Assembly: GCF_921293095.1 (NCBI RefSeq)
Contig: NC_060247.1
Coordinates: 56,889,111-56,953,110, forward strand
Reading direction: 5' to 3'
DNA: 64,000 nucleotides
Origin: Ischnura elegans
Lineage: Eukaryota; Arthropoda; Insecta; Odonata; Coenagrionidae
Part shown: positions 47,907-59,513 of the stretch, piece after piece
Layout: each line of letters begins with the position of its first letter
Position numbering within the stretch: the stretch's first letter is position 1
Notes under the pieces: generated by a model
Told to the model about the DNA's origin: nothing
Databases searched by the model: none
The model's input: the letters and a program-made list of their open reading frames with translations, nothing else
Position numbers and translations under genes: made by a program

Positions 47907-48109
47907 TTGAAAAATGAAAAAGCAGGAGCAATTTCCACAATTTTAAATTTATTGGTACTACCGGTTTCGCTTTACAGCATCATCACGTACCAGGTGTAAA
48001 GGGAAACCGGTAGCACCAATAAATTAAAAATTGTGGAAATGGCTCCTGCTTTTTCATTTTTCATTATGTCACGTTTCCACTCCATCTCGCCTGAAACCTC
48101 AGATTATAT
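47907..48109. mobile_element. Penelope-type fold-back insertion with hammerhead-like loop
   Basis: Two ~70-bp inverted arms (AAAAAGCAGGAGC ... CCACAATTTT and complement) meet at a loop whose minus strand reads GTGATGATGCTGTAAAGCG then AAACCGG: a UGAUGA, a short hairpin stem, then GAAAC, the order found in minimal hammerhead ribozymes of Penelope-like terminal repeats. The insertion is bordered by a 12-bp direct repeat, GCGTTACTCCTA (47895-47906 and 48110-48121). It splits a fragment of the local repeat. Only terminal-repeat sequence is present. Confidence 0.7.
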
Positions 48110-48225
48110 GCGTTACTCCTACAAATTTTGTGGATGCATAGCCGCTGTAAACATTTCGAAGCTATTAAATTTTGTGAATCGTTCCTTATGCTCTAGTTTT
48201 CATTTTACATATTATTTCTTGAGGT

Positions 48226-48286
48226 GACAGTGAGTAAGGAGCGATAAGGATCCAATTGATTTTCAATTCGCTCCTTACTCACTGTC
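48226..48286. other. Perfect 19-bp hairpin
   Basis: GACAGTGAGTAAGGAGCGA (48226-48244) is exactly complementary to 48268-48286 across a 23-nt loop. Lies between the fold-back at 47907 and the LINE end at 48344. May be a tiny MITE or a structured transcript part. Confidence 0.6.
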
Positions 48287-48343
48287 GCTTTTGCTTAAAT
48301 TAAACACAAAAGTTATGTATATGGAAAATATTTTGTTGTAAGT

Positions 48344-48640
48344 GCAATAAAATTATGGCATTCTCTGCCAGCTAACTTAACCCAAGTGAAATCAATAGAA
48401 TCTTTTAAATATAAATACTGGAAATATCTTTATAAAACTCTTTCTTTGTAAAAGTCTTTCTCACCTTTGTATATTGTATATTCTTGAACACTATTAAATA
48501 ATATCATATGTAATGTAAATGTGCACATCTATAATATTATTATTTGTATTCACTAGTGCCGACTGATATATTATAATGTAAATGTATTGTTTTTCCAAGG
48601 TGGCTTTGCCACAGAAAATAAATAAATATATTATTATTAT
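48344..48640 (+). pseudogene. LINE 3' end, truncated
   Basis: The frame AIKLWHSLPANLTQV, KSIESFKYKYWKYL matches the usual C-terminal end of jockey/CR1-type reverse transcriptase proteins (WNSLPxxIxxxxSLxxFKxxLKxYL). It is followed by a 3' UTR with AAGGTGGCTTTGCCACAG and AAATAAATAAATATATTATT. 5'-truncated just upstream. Confidence 0.75.
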
Positions 48641-50259
48641 TTAATTAAATATCAATACAAATACACTAAATATAAATACTATAAATATCCTAGGCCTTTG
48701 GGCCTAGAAAGAGATATTTAATTACTGTTTTTCGTCTTCTAATGAAAGTAATTTTTTGATCCAATGTGATCAAGAATACTTAACCCTCGATTCTATGATC
48801 ATCATTTAATTTTGAATAATCTATCGAGTGGTTTATGATACATCTGCTGACGTATGAAAAAATGATGCCATGCGTCACACTGATATGAATAACAATTAGT
48901 TTTTAGCGGGTTATAATTACAAATCAGTGTCCGAACTTAAGCTTAAATTAGGAACCCACTAGTTACCGCTACAAATTGTGATAAAAAGAAATGGACCGCA
49001 CTTGATGAATATGGAGATATGTAGATGCAGAGTCCAAATTGGGGTAGGATTACTTCAATCATGATTATGATGTGAAAAAGTTTCAACGGGAATGCTGTTT
49101 CCACTCTCAGTAATGGAGGACGAGTGCCATTTGTGTCAATGGTCGCTGCGTTCCAAATTTATCTATTAATTTTAATTGCCCTAATGAATGCATGGGTACT
49201 TTTTAATTCGAGCACTTAAGCACTCGAATAAAAACATAGATAACAGATAAGCATTGCAGCAATCACTCATGGAAATACAAGCATTATTCAGTGCAGGTGT
49301 TCTAATAAGTGGTATTAAACCAAGTATTTTCAACAATACTCGGAGTCATTTTACGTCCTTTTACATAGTATTTTATTTCATATTATCTTGTATTTATCCT
49401 TATAATCATGTAATTATATGTGAATTAATGTATTCATCCATTTATACATTTATTTATCTGTTTGAACAGAGGTTTCCGCGGTGATAGTTTGGTCTGAAAA
49501 TGTCTCGGGTTTTTCTCTACGTCAGTTGATTTGTTGACAAAAGCTTCGAGCCCTTCGACCTGAATACGCTGGTAGGATAGCCAGCGAAACTGTTGTCCAC
49601 AATTGAACTAACGCGGAAGAAAACCCAGAAAATTGCATAGGTTTATTCTTCTGATTACCTTGGTATTCATTGGGTTGCTCAAATAAAGATACGAATGAAG
49701 TCGTATACAGCAACTTATAGTGCTGGCTCATTGTCCAATCGGTGTCTGGGGTGCTAACTTATAGTCATATTTCAAATTGCCTCGGTTTTTCGCCTCTTCT
49801 CCGGGTAAACATTCTAAAAAAATGGAGGGGCGGAGAGGAGAGGTATAAGAAAGAGAGGAAAGGTTCTCAAATAAAGGCCTTTTGTTTTGAAACAGATTTC
49901 CTGGGGTATTCTCAAATAAGTCCATTAATTTCGAGTGGGGGAAATTTCTGTTCTCGCCCTACTGCGTACCTTCACGGTGTTGGCTTTTCTTTGCACGCCG
50001 CATGAATGTGGCGTGTGGCTGCGGTGAGACCATTGAGAACTAAACAACACTGGAAGCCTTTTATTATTCCCGTCCAAAGAGGCGACGCTATTTCCCGAGG
50101 GCGTCTCCGCGGAACAATAAAAACAATCAGCGACTCGGAGCCACAACGAAGAGTTTTTTCAATTTTTTTTATTTATTCCTTTCGGAAGCCGTTTCTCTTG
50201 TCATCTATTTTCTGCGCTGTGAGGTTTAGTCCTCACGGAAAAGGTAGCTAGTATTTAAC
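48641..50259. other. Intergenic stretch, nothing recognised
   Basis: AT-rich, with a mildly GC-richer part at 49900-50150. ORFs on both strands there are unsupported. Confidence 0.4.
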
Positions 50260-50758
50260 GATTTTACATTCAAATAGTAGAAAGATTTTGGCTTTTTTCT
50301 TTCTATAGCTATCTTATATGTACGTGGAATAATTAGTCATCACCGTAACTGGAATAGTAGAATAGCATTTTACTCAAGAAACTAAGTTCTTTAGATAAAT
50401 ACTATACTAATATTGCTCGAAATGCTAACGCAAGAAAGTGTAGTCCTTCGGACTCAATGTTCAACATATGTTACATTTATCACATAAATACACTCTCTCA
50501 GTTAAACTCTCTGTTCGTTATAGCCACGGATACTGCTAGGGGCAAGATTTTTCTTCTTGTGCCTTTATAGAATCTTTGCGAGATCCTAACTCACGACCCG
50601 TGTGGACCAGAAATTTCACGAATTACAAGCAGTCCTACTTGTACTCTACCTCCTGCTGCATCATAACTCAACCTTCTCTTTTGTTTGAGAATGCATTTAA
50701 TTTCACCATTTATGTAATCCTGATGTGTTTTGAAGAGGTAATTTTCATATTTAATTTA
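50260..50758 (+). repeat. Tandem duplication, unit 1
   Basis: Shares ATTTTACATTCA, ATTAGTCATCACCGTAACT, ACCAGAAATTTCACGAATT and TACCTCCTGCTGCA, in this order, with 50759-51095. It is ~150 bp longer through an extra segment around 50360-50500. Confidence 0.75.
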
Positions 50759-51095
50759 TGATTTTACATTCAGATAGCAGCGGCTCAGATTCTTTCTTCT
50801 TATGGGGTTAAATATGTACGTGGAAAGATTAGTCATCACCGTAACTCTCTGTCCGTCGGACAATATAGCCTTGGCTACTACCAATCGCATGCTTTTACTT
50901 TTTGAGCCCTTATAGAATCTTAGCGAGGTGCAAACTCAAGACCCAGTTGACCAGAAATTTCACGAATTTCAAGCAATCCTACTTGTACCGTACCTCCTGC
51001 TGCAAACCTGTATATCAACCTTATTTTATTATGCTTGAGAATGCATGCAGCTTCACCATTTTTGTAAATGTGACGTGATTTGAAGAATTAATTTA
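50759..51095 (+). repeat. Tandem duplication, unit 2
   Basis: Directly follows unit 1 in the same orientation. Diverged by many substitutions, so the duplication is old. No coding content recognised in either unit. Confidence 0.75.
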
Positions 51096-52789
51096 CAAGT
51101 ATTTGTATTATTATACGTTCTTTTGATAGCTATTTAATGAAAAATTGAAGAGAGAATTGTCGAAAATGTTGGGATGCGTCTGGACAAATCCTCTATATCC
51201 AGATGAAATATGTGCAAGAGCGCCCATCGGCTTCTATGCATGGGAAAAAAGTGGAAATGGCAAAATCTGTGTCGGATATGATAGGTCTGATTGACTCACG
51301 ATGATGATATCGTTTGTTTTCAGACTTCTAATGTCGTTAGAAAATTAATTTTTATTCCTTAAATTATTAATTAAAATTTATCACTCAGGTTTTAAAATCT
51401 ACGAAAATTCACTTAGCTTACTGTTTTCATCTCACATAATTATACGGAGGCTCGGGGTTCAAGGTTAGCTTCGGTTTTTTGTTTTCTGCACAGCCATTAA
51501 TGGAGCTCCAGTTTATATTTTTTTTACGAGAGAAAATCTATGCAATTTTTTATTTAGAAAGTAGACTATTATTTAGAAAATCATTACATCCTGTATTTCC
51601 TGTGATTATTTTCTGCTCGTTTGTTCATTTTTAATCGTTACATACCCTATATGATATCATCGCAAATAAGCTATAACCGTGTTATGCCTTATTTCAATCT
51701 AGGCGCATCATAGCGGACTGTGTGGAAATAAATAAATACAAGCTGTACTTCGAGTTGGCAATTCAATAGTTTTGCCGTTCCACAAGATTCTTAGATCAAA
51801 GGCAAGTGTTTTACTTTGATACCAGCTGAATCCGCTTCCCACTTCTAGAATGCAAACCTCATTGGAGAATAAATTAGGTCGTATCCTTTTGAGTTCGGAG
51901 AACTTATTTGTAAACAAGGGAAAGCACAAAGAACTAAGAAGATTCCGGCTGGAAAATGGCCAGTTTTCCGTAACTTGAGGAAAGTAGATCTAAAATACGC
52001 GCGAAATGATATACTTTGGTCACAAATTTGGCTTCTTCAAAAATAAGCGAGAATTAAATAAAGAATGGAGCCCTTTAATTTTCCACAAGCAGAGGTTTTG
52101 TTTATTATACGATTATTCATAATTTTATATCTTTTGGCGGAATTTTTACTTCTCTCTCGCTGAAAATTTAACGTAGTAGTATTAACTTGGTGGAAAGAGT
52201 TTTTTCATTTGATCGCAAGCGTTGGCTGGCAGTGTATGCCTTATCCGTACGTTTAATTTTCATATGGAGCTAATATGCATTCGTTATTGATTAGAGCGGG
52301 CGATTAATTATCATGCATAATTCTATCCTGAGCGTACAATTGCCCACTCTTTGGTATTTTTTGCTCCATAGCGCTGAATGTTGACTTGATTGGTGGTTGA
52401 GGATTTAAGGGATATTCCTCTTGATGTTGATTAAAATTTTGACTCTTGCAGTTTCTATTGAATGAAAGATTATATTAGATAAAAGTGTATGCTTTCTTTT
52501 GCTTACCTTTTATAAGAATAAGTTTTTAATAAGAGGTAGCCCAAGTATAACAATAAATAATCCTGTCATAGATTTTAGCGCAGCAAATGAACAAACTGGG
52601 GCGACTAGAGAAGTCACTCGGAGAGAGGGCACTCGATGGGTGGTTCAGGGTGTCAATACGTGTTATATTTTTGGCTGCATCCATTATGGATAGCCTCTAA
52701 CTTGGGGTAGTGTCAATCATAAGACTGCGTGTCCTTAACTGGACTTGAGGTTGGATGAAAACTCTAATTTGGCATGAAAGATATTTTTG
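51096..52789. other. Intergenic stretch, nothing recognised
   Basis: AT-rich. No exon, RNA gene or element could be supported. Confidence 0.4.
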
Positions 52790-52807
52790 ACGAAAAAATT
52801 ACATATT

Positions 52808-53406
52808 ATGATTAAAAACTTTTGGGCTATGTCGCCGCGTCAATGCTTTGGGTGGCCCCAACGTTTCCCGACCGATGCAGGTCGCTTTTTCAAGGGATTA
52901 TGGAGAGATGGGAATTTAAGATCTTTTATATTGGTGCCTGTGTCAGGAGGTGGAGGGAGAGAGCACGAGAGAGCGATTCGACTGGGGCAATAAACAAAGT
53001 CCGCGGTAGCCGAAAACGCAGCGCTCGGCCTCATCATCTACCTCAAGGAAGTCAAAATCCTCGCCAAAGTTAAAGGTTTTAAACAGAGACTCGTCAGAGA
53101 AGCCATTGAAATATCCAAAGAAGATAAGAATAATTTCAACAGAGACACCGGCATTAAAATTAGCCGTACTTGGCAACCCGTAATAAGAAGAAACATGCAG
53201 CAACCCACTCCCCCAACCTCCGGCTCCCCTCCCTCCACCTCCTGACACAGACACCTATATAAAAGATCTTAAATTCCCATCTCTCCATAATCCCTTAAAA
53301 AAGCGAGCAGCATCGGTCGGGAAACGTTGGGGCCACCCAAAGCATTGACGCGGCGACATAGCCCAAAAGTTTTTAATCATAATGACGAGCACCCGCGAAA
53401 GTTTTA
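52808..53406 (+). mobile_element. Penelope-like retroelement 3' fragment between inverted repeats
   Basis: Arms 52808-~52960 and ~53229-53383 are inverted copies of about 150 bp, each with ACTTTTGGGCTATGTCGCCG. Between them the + strand encodes the C-terminal end of a Penelope-like protein: VKILAKVKGFKQRLVREAIE, then DKNNFNRDTGIKISRTWQPV. This matches the family pattern KRxxREAIEI ... NFNRDxGxxLSxxWxP that follows the GIY-YIG endonuclease region. Direct repeats of about 17 bp (ACGAAAAATTACATATT; 52790-52807 and 53407-53423) border it as a target duplication. The reverse transcriptase is absent; the piece is heavily 5'-truncated. The arms also hold a short hairpin followed by GAAACG, reminiscent of hammerhead sequences in such repeats. 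Confidence 0.78.
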
Positions 53407-53423
53407 ACGAAAAATTACATATT

Positions 53424-53803
53424 GCTGCATTTGCAAATATTAAGATTATTACCTTCATTATACTGCAGTGGAAGTACCTCTAATTTACATGATAGTTTGG
53501 AAAAAAATCATGCACTGAAAGATACAAAATAATTGTAATATCATATCATCTTATTTTCAGATAATATAGAAGCTGATGCTGCCAAAACAGTCTACAGCGA
53601 TACATGTGCACCCTAAAGGGTGGAATTTGCCTCGAAGAAATCATTTGACTTGACCAGGATTCAAATTAGTGCATAAACTAATCCAAAGTCGAGTATCATC
53701 ATCAACTGATTTTCTACCCCCTGGCAGGTCCCGAACGCCCAAAGTCGTCTCTACCTCCTCCGGCCGCGAGCCTCCTCCTTATACCTTCTTTTTAACCTCT
53801 ATA
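53424..53803. other. Intergenic stretch, nothing recognised
   Basis: AT-rich, then a short GC-richer patch at 53720-53790. No feature supported. Confidence 0.4.
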
Positions 53804-54466
53804 GGGTGGTTTTTTATTATTTTTTAATTGCCTAAATCGAAAGATTATTACTCCTGGAGTATGTATTTCACGCTTTTAGATTTTTAAATGACGATATCTA
53901 TTTTTCGCGATTAAACGAAAAGTGAAAATTTTCAAGCGCGCGAAAACTCGACGGCTAAGTAAGTAGGAATGATGGGAAAAGTCCGTGTGACGTATTTCTG
54001 GTTCCCGTTGCCGCCCTGTGAGGTGACCTTGAGGCGAGGTTTGAGCGCTGATACGACGCAGGCTGTTAGCAGGTAGTAGAGTACCCTGCTAGCTGGTAGC
54101 GCTTGGCTTAAATAAGTAATATTAATACCCTATCAAACGAAGGAAACTTTCCGAACTTAGGTAATTTTAATGGGTGATTATTAAGAGATGTTTCCCTGAG
54201 CTCTGTGCCTCATGCATGCATTGGTAATCTCAGACGATGTAAAACTCCTATCTACTCGTATAGAAACTAGGTCCCTGTGACTTCACGTGGAGTGGAATCG
54301 CATGGGCGCCAATCTGGCCTTTTTCAAATAAGGATAAAATTGACCATTGCCATTCGTCTAAACTGGGATTTCTAAAACCAAATAATTTTTATATTATGAA
54401 AACACTAATGGTGGGTAACGAATAGCAATCAATACATTTCGTTTTCTTTGATGAAGGAAACTACCC
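53804..54466 (-). mobile_element. ~660-bp MITE, copy 4
   Basis: Reverse orientation, with termini GGGTGGTTTTTT and GGAAACTACCC flanked by TA. The CRE-like block is changed (GTGACTTCACGTGG near 54277). Otherwise full length. Confidence 0.82.
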
Positions 54467-55397
54467 TATTCGGCTGTCATCTTCAGCCTTCTTTTTCCTT
54501 TTCTCTTTTTTCCTTCCACTATTCCCTCTACTCTGTACTTAAAATCCCCTTCCCTTTTAAAATATTCCCATTTCAATTATCCTTCCTGCTTTGTATAGTT
54601 ATCAACAATATAGTTTGTGTATTCGAGCACACTACTTGTTAAAATCGGGTGGAATAAAAGTAGGAGATCTGGTAATAAAACCTTGTCAAGTCAAACGGTT
54701 GTTCGAGCCTGAATTCATACCATTGGCGCAGTTATGTAGTTTTGTGACTGTACAAATATATTCATGTGAAGGCTTTTCTGTCATAAAATGCTTTGAAAAC
54801 AGACTACAACTACAGATTTTTTCCCCATTGCGAACGCCTTTTGAGAACGATGGCTCATTAGTCATAAAATTACTAGGTCATTAGTTAAGAGGACGCGTGG
54901 GATATACTGGGTATTCAAAAGGTGGATATTTTGTAGCTTTCCCGAAGTCCCATCATTAGTCAAAAAACCTATTTTTCTCCTTCTTGTTGACGACAGACGC
55001 CACGTCCAAGGTGTCGTCGGGTGTAAAAATTTCGTGTCGCACGGCTGTCAATTGCTTGTCTTGAGTATTTCAGCGGTTTCCTTCAAGTGTCGCCGCTGCG
55101 TCCCGTTCGAAAGCGAATGGGCCGTGAAATGGTCGATCTGACGCTATTTATTCTCTTCAGCGGTGCGGCCTCGGGAAGACGACGTCAGTAGGCGTGACGG
55201 ACGTGCGGGAAAATAGCTGGGGGAAGATGCGTAATGCGGGAGCGGGAATGTAATCGACAGCAGCGAAGAGGAAAAGCGGGGAGGACAGGGAGGCTGCGAG
55301 GTGATGAAACAGTTGACATGCGAAGCGGGGGAGCGATGATTAATTGATTACCAAAACTAAAGAGGAAATCCTAAGGAAAGTCGCCATTTGTAATTAC
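54467..55397. other. Intergenic stretch with a CpG-richer half
   Basis: 54470-54900 is AT-rich. 55000-55350 is richer in CpG and purines. No exon recognised; the unsupported ORF at 54591-54884 has no motif. Confidence 0.4.
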
Positions 55398-55495
55398 CCT
55401 TTACCGCCATCGGTGGAAGCGGGCTTAAGACCTTGACTGCCAGCCAAGAGGCTGCGGGTTCGAGTCCCACCTGCACCTCAATTATGTAAATGTGA
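55398..55495 (+). repeat. tRNA-derived SINE head
   Basis: TCGGTGGAAGCGGGC (A-box-like) and GCGGGTTCGAGTCCCACC (B box) in tRNA-like spacing, then ACCTCAATTATGTAAATG. Cloverleaf stems are incomplete, so it is read as a SINE and not a tRNA gene. It is related in style to the SINE at 34598 (shared GAGTCCCACCTG). Confidence 0.55.
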
Positions 55496-56047
55496 CAGCG
55501 ACGACGGCGATAGATGACCATCACGTTCTCCTATCACGTTCCGCTGTATCGCGCGATCATGTAAGCCACCGTCATCGCGCGTATCATATAGGTACGAGCG
55601 CGTGAGGTTGGTATCATTGATAAATCTGAAGAGCCAATGAAATCCTTCGACACATCTTTGTCCGAGAATGCGTCGTCTGCGGAGTCTTTGAAATAACAAT
55701 AACAAACAACGAAAACATAAAATGGATGCAATTCAAAGCTAAGTACTTCGCTTCGCCAATAGATAATAGTATGATAAAGTACTCGTATAATGGTAAAGTT
55801 ATTGGAAAAGTGTAGTATTACTTTTAGATGTGTGATAACGTAATCCATTATGCTAATGCTCGCCGGGAGATGCTGCAGTCATTATATTTACTATATCGTA
55901 GAGAATGGCCGAAAAGTCGTGACCTTGGATTGAAACTAATTAATGTTGAAATGATGATGGAAGTGTAATCGCGCTAGCGATTTGAATGTAAGTAGTTAAT
56001 AGTTGATTTATGATGATTAAAAAATCGAAAAGGAGTTTAACGATGTT

Positions 56048-56230
56048 CATGGTGAAACAAAACTCAGTACTATTCCACAAACTTTTATTTTAACAGCCTA
56101 CTACTTTCGACGTTTATACCGTCATTATCAAGACTAACCTGACTGTTAAAATAAAAGTTTGTGGAATAGTGCTGAGTTTTGTTTCACCATGAACATTTCA
56201 ACGATCCAAGAAGTAACGCCCAAATCAGTT
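56048..56230. mobile_element. Penelope-type fold-back insertion 2 with hammerhead-like loop
   Basis: Inverted arms of ~57 bp (ATGGTGAAACAAAACTCAG ... CTTTTATTTTAACAG and complement, about one mismatch) close on a ~47-nt loop. On the minus strand the loop reads CTTGATAATGACGGTATAAA then CGTCGAAAG: a near CUGAUGA, a GACG/CGUC hairpin, then GAAA. Direct repeats GAGTTTAACGATGTT and GAGTTAAACGATGTT (56033-56047 and 56231-56245) look like a 15-bp target duplication. Same plan as 47907-48109. Confidence 0.72.
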
Positions 56231-56245
56231 GAGTTAAACGATGTT

Positions 56246-59200
56246 GACATGTTGGAGAACGTACTTGGCAAATGTTGATAATTAAACTGCGATATAAAGT
56301 AATTGACGTTTGAATCACGGATGTACTTCAATTAGCAGTACTTTCCAAGTTGTTGTGTGGAAATTAAGCAGCTCAATAGAGTTCACTACCGTGCGCATAT
56401 AACAATTGAATAACGTGGACAACTAATAATGTCAAGAGAGCACTCCAGTAGAAATAATTAAGGATTTCATTGGTTTTTAATCGATTATGGGGCATTTTTA
56501 AATTAAATAAACAATAATTTTTTCCTAATATATGCATTTAGTGCTCGTTTTTATGTCAGCATATGCTTATCACCATCGGTTTCGAACGTGATAGGCCGAT
56601 GACGCTGGCAGCGTGATGAAGAGAGCGATCACGGTTTCATAATCGCTGCTATCACCTTCCGTCGTGGGAATCGCGTTGCCCCTGGCAACGACATCGCTCT
56701 CACCCTTCTCACAGTTACATAATTAGGGTGCTGGTTAGGTTGATCATGGCATTCATCAGGCTATCCAGGGCGTGGGTACTCGTTTATCTTTCATTGTTAA
56801 GTTAAAAATCCTTATGCAAAAGGCCAAGTATGCTGTTTTTGGTGATGTAGGAATACATTTTTAAAAATAAACAAGATTGCTCGACTTATTTGCACGTGCG
56901 TTTTATCCGGAAACTGAGACCTAACGCTTAAACAACACGATATCTTTATGAAATGAATTTGATAATCTTCTGGATACTGGAGAAATTAAGTGTATGTGCT
57001 AGGCCTTAAGAACAGTTTGAATCGAAGTGTGAATTATTTTCTTCAAAGAGAGATACATTTAAATGAAAGTAAATTTCTCATAATAAATAAGTCACCGTTA
57101 CAACCGAATGTTCTCGTTAGACAATTCATTAAGGGAGTCTATCATTACTTCAGTTAACTTTTGTAAACAATCAAATTAGAGCATTAACAAAACGCAATAG
57201 AGGTTACGTTTCCACACTATCAAAGCCACTATGGGCATGCTTACAGGATCCATAGAAAAAGACCAACGTCCGTGGCTCGTCTACCGGTCAAGGTGATGGA
57301 ATATTCATTATTTTTTTATTTTTCGTAATTGAGGTTAATACCAGCCAGCAAAGTTTTTCGGGCATTTTTTTACGTTTGCGAGACGAAATAATTACAAAAA
57401 AATTAACATTTAGGCTGACGTTATATCGAAATATGCATAGTGAATATAGCCAAACCAAAAGTAGGTAAAAAATCTAAAATACTGGCATAATGGCGAACCG
57501 ATCCCTCTTTTGCATAAGAATCTGGAATGTGGTCCTTTCTTACCGTTAAAGAAGCCGGCGCAAAATACATTATCGTGCTTGAATCTGAATCTATGTTAGT
57601 TTCTTTGAACTGCTCTTATGTAATGACCTGTATCCGACTAAGTCTGTAGACACCATCTAGACAGTCTTCCTTGAGTTAATAACTGTTAGAAGATAAACTA
57701 TCATTGAGGATGATCATTTTGTGGAGCAATCATAATGTGAGACGAGATCATAATGTGAGTTATGTGTTGTTATGATAAGCAAATTTATCTACGAAAAGTG
57801 GAATGGTGAATGTGATGGACGCGAGGAAAAATTCTTCGGCCGACTTTAACGTAATTTTTACACTTCAGATTTCACGTTTGATTAGGCTGATTGCTGTTGC
57901 CATGTTCTTAGACTTAAGTAAAATTACGAATTAAGGTATAATAATTTATTTAACTCGTGTTTCTTCGAATTTTCATGGTGTATATCACTTACCTTTTAGA
58001 AATTATGACTCCATCTCTTCAATGCCTCGTATCTATCGAGCAATCAAATCAAAATGCCTGGTAGTAACAAAATGATGTTGTCAAAAATAGCTGTAATATT
58101 ACTCCTTCAATTTATGCATTTATAGATTCAAAAGCTCACTTTATTCGTAATGGTATTTTACGTTGAAGAATAAAAGAGATTTACTGTACGCGGTTTCTTT
58201 GCCTATAATATCTGTAAACGTAACTTTTGCCGTATCTTATTTTTTTCCATTTCTGCTTGTGTATTTTGGAGGCGTTGTGGAGTTGAGGGGGTAAAGGTAA
58301 TAAGTAGTCATGTAAATATAACACTCGAGATATATTTTATTAGAAAAAGTATATTTTGTGGCCATACATTCAGTTCTTGGAACACATAAAAATATCTGCT
58401 AGTGAATCATAAGATATTCGTTGATACGGCACGATAATTCAAGGCACCAATTCCACTTAATCTATGAAAACAGGAATTTAGCGTATGATAGTGTTACATT
58501 ATATAATGAAGTTGATAGGTCCTCATAATTAATTTTTTACCGTCTAATTATGACCATCTAACTATGTCCTCTGGCTTTCAGCACTTCACCACTCAGTTAT
58601 AGAAATTATAGATTTTTTGGTATAAAACTTCATTTTTGCCACTCAGTCATTTATTAAGTCCTTCATCAAATTCTTCCTCTTTATTCAATATTCATTTTTA
58701 TGCGAACCGTAACATTATACCTGCATATGAAATCATGGTTGTTTCCTTCAAGTCACTGTCTTCCCCATATATATGTCGGAGGGACACCAATGGCTATATC
58801 TCTGATTGTAAGACAAAACACACTAGCAAATCATCTTCAAAAATTCTTTCAATCCATCCTCAGAGCAGATCCACAATTCAGTCCGATTGCTAGGGTTATG
58901 ATGCTGAGATTCTGTTTCTACTGCGACAAATTTGCCTAATTTGCACCACTTCCATTAGGGATTTATCCGTGCGCATCGACCCCATTTGGTGTGATGGCTT
59001 GGAGGTAATTAAACCCCCATTGGAGGAATACTTTTGATTTTGCCCTAATAAATGATTTTATGCACCACATCCATCACTGCCATCATATCACTACCACCTG
59101 GTAGTGATGGTTTAGTTCTAAGTAAAAACATTGGGCCAAGGTCAAGGGTTCGACTAAGAAGAATAATGAAGAAAATAAACATATCCACTAATAGTGGCCT

Positions 59201-59513
59201 TAATCACTTTCGCAATGCATTCTGGGAGTACCTTTTTTGTCCCAAGATCATAATCGCTGGGATGAATTGTTTCTGTATTATCTATAAAGATAAACGATTC
59301 CACTTCACACACTTCTCTGCATAGGTGAATTATTTCGTAACTGCTACATTGTCTGTTAGCTTGAGGCAAATCGACGCGACTTTGCCCCATCGCGTTCCGT
59401 ATCCTCTGAGCAGAACTGGCAGTTGACGCCATTCGACGATTGGTTCGACGGCCCGTCCTACGGGTGTGTCTGCTTTGGTCCCCTCGCTCTTCCTAAGTGG
59501 TGCACGGTGAGGG
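56246..59513. other. Stretch downstream of the nautilus-like terminal exon
   Basis: AT-rich; no exon, RNA gene or element recognised. On the minus strand it is 3' of the stop codon at 59514-59516. The right part may be 3' UTR: minus-strand AATAAA hexamers occur near 58680 and 58650 (TTTATT on the + strand). Confidence 0.4.

Noticed and set aside
52787-53458. Similar peptides (FWAMSPRQCFGWPQRFP) encoded on both strands
   Set aside because: They are translations of the two inverted arms of the Penelope-derived element, not genes.
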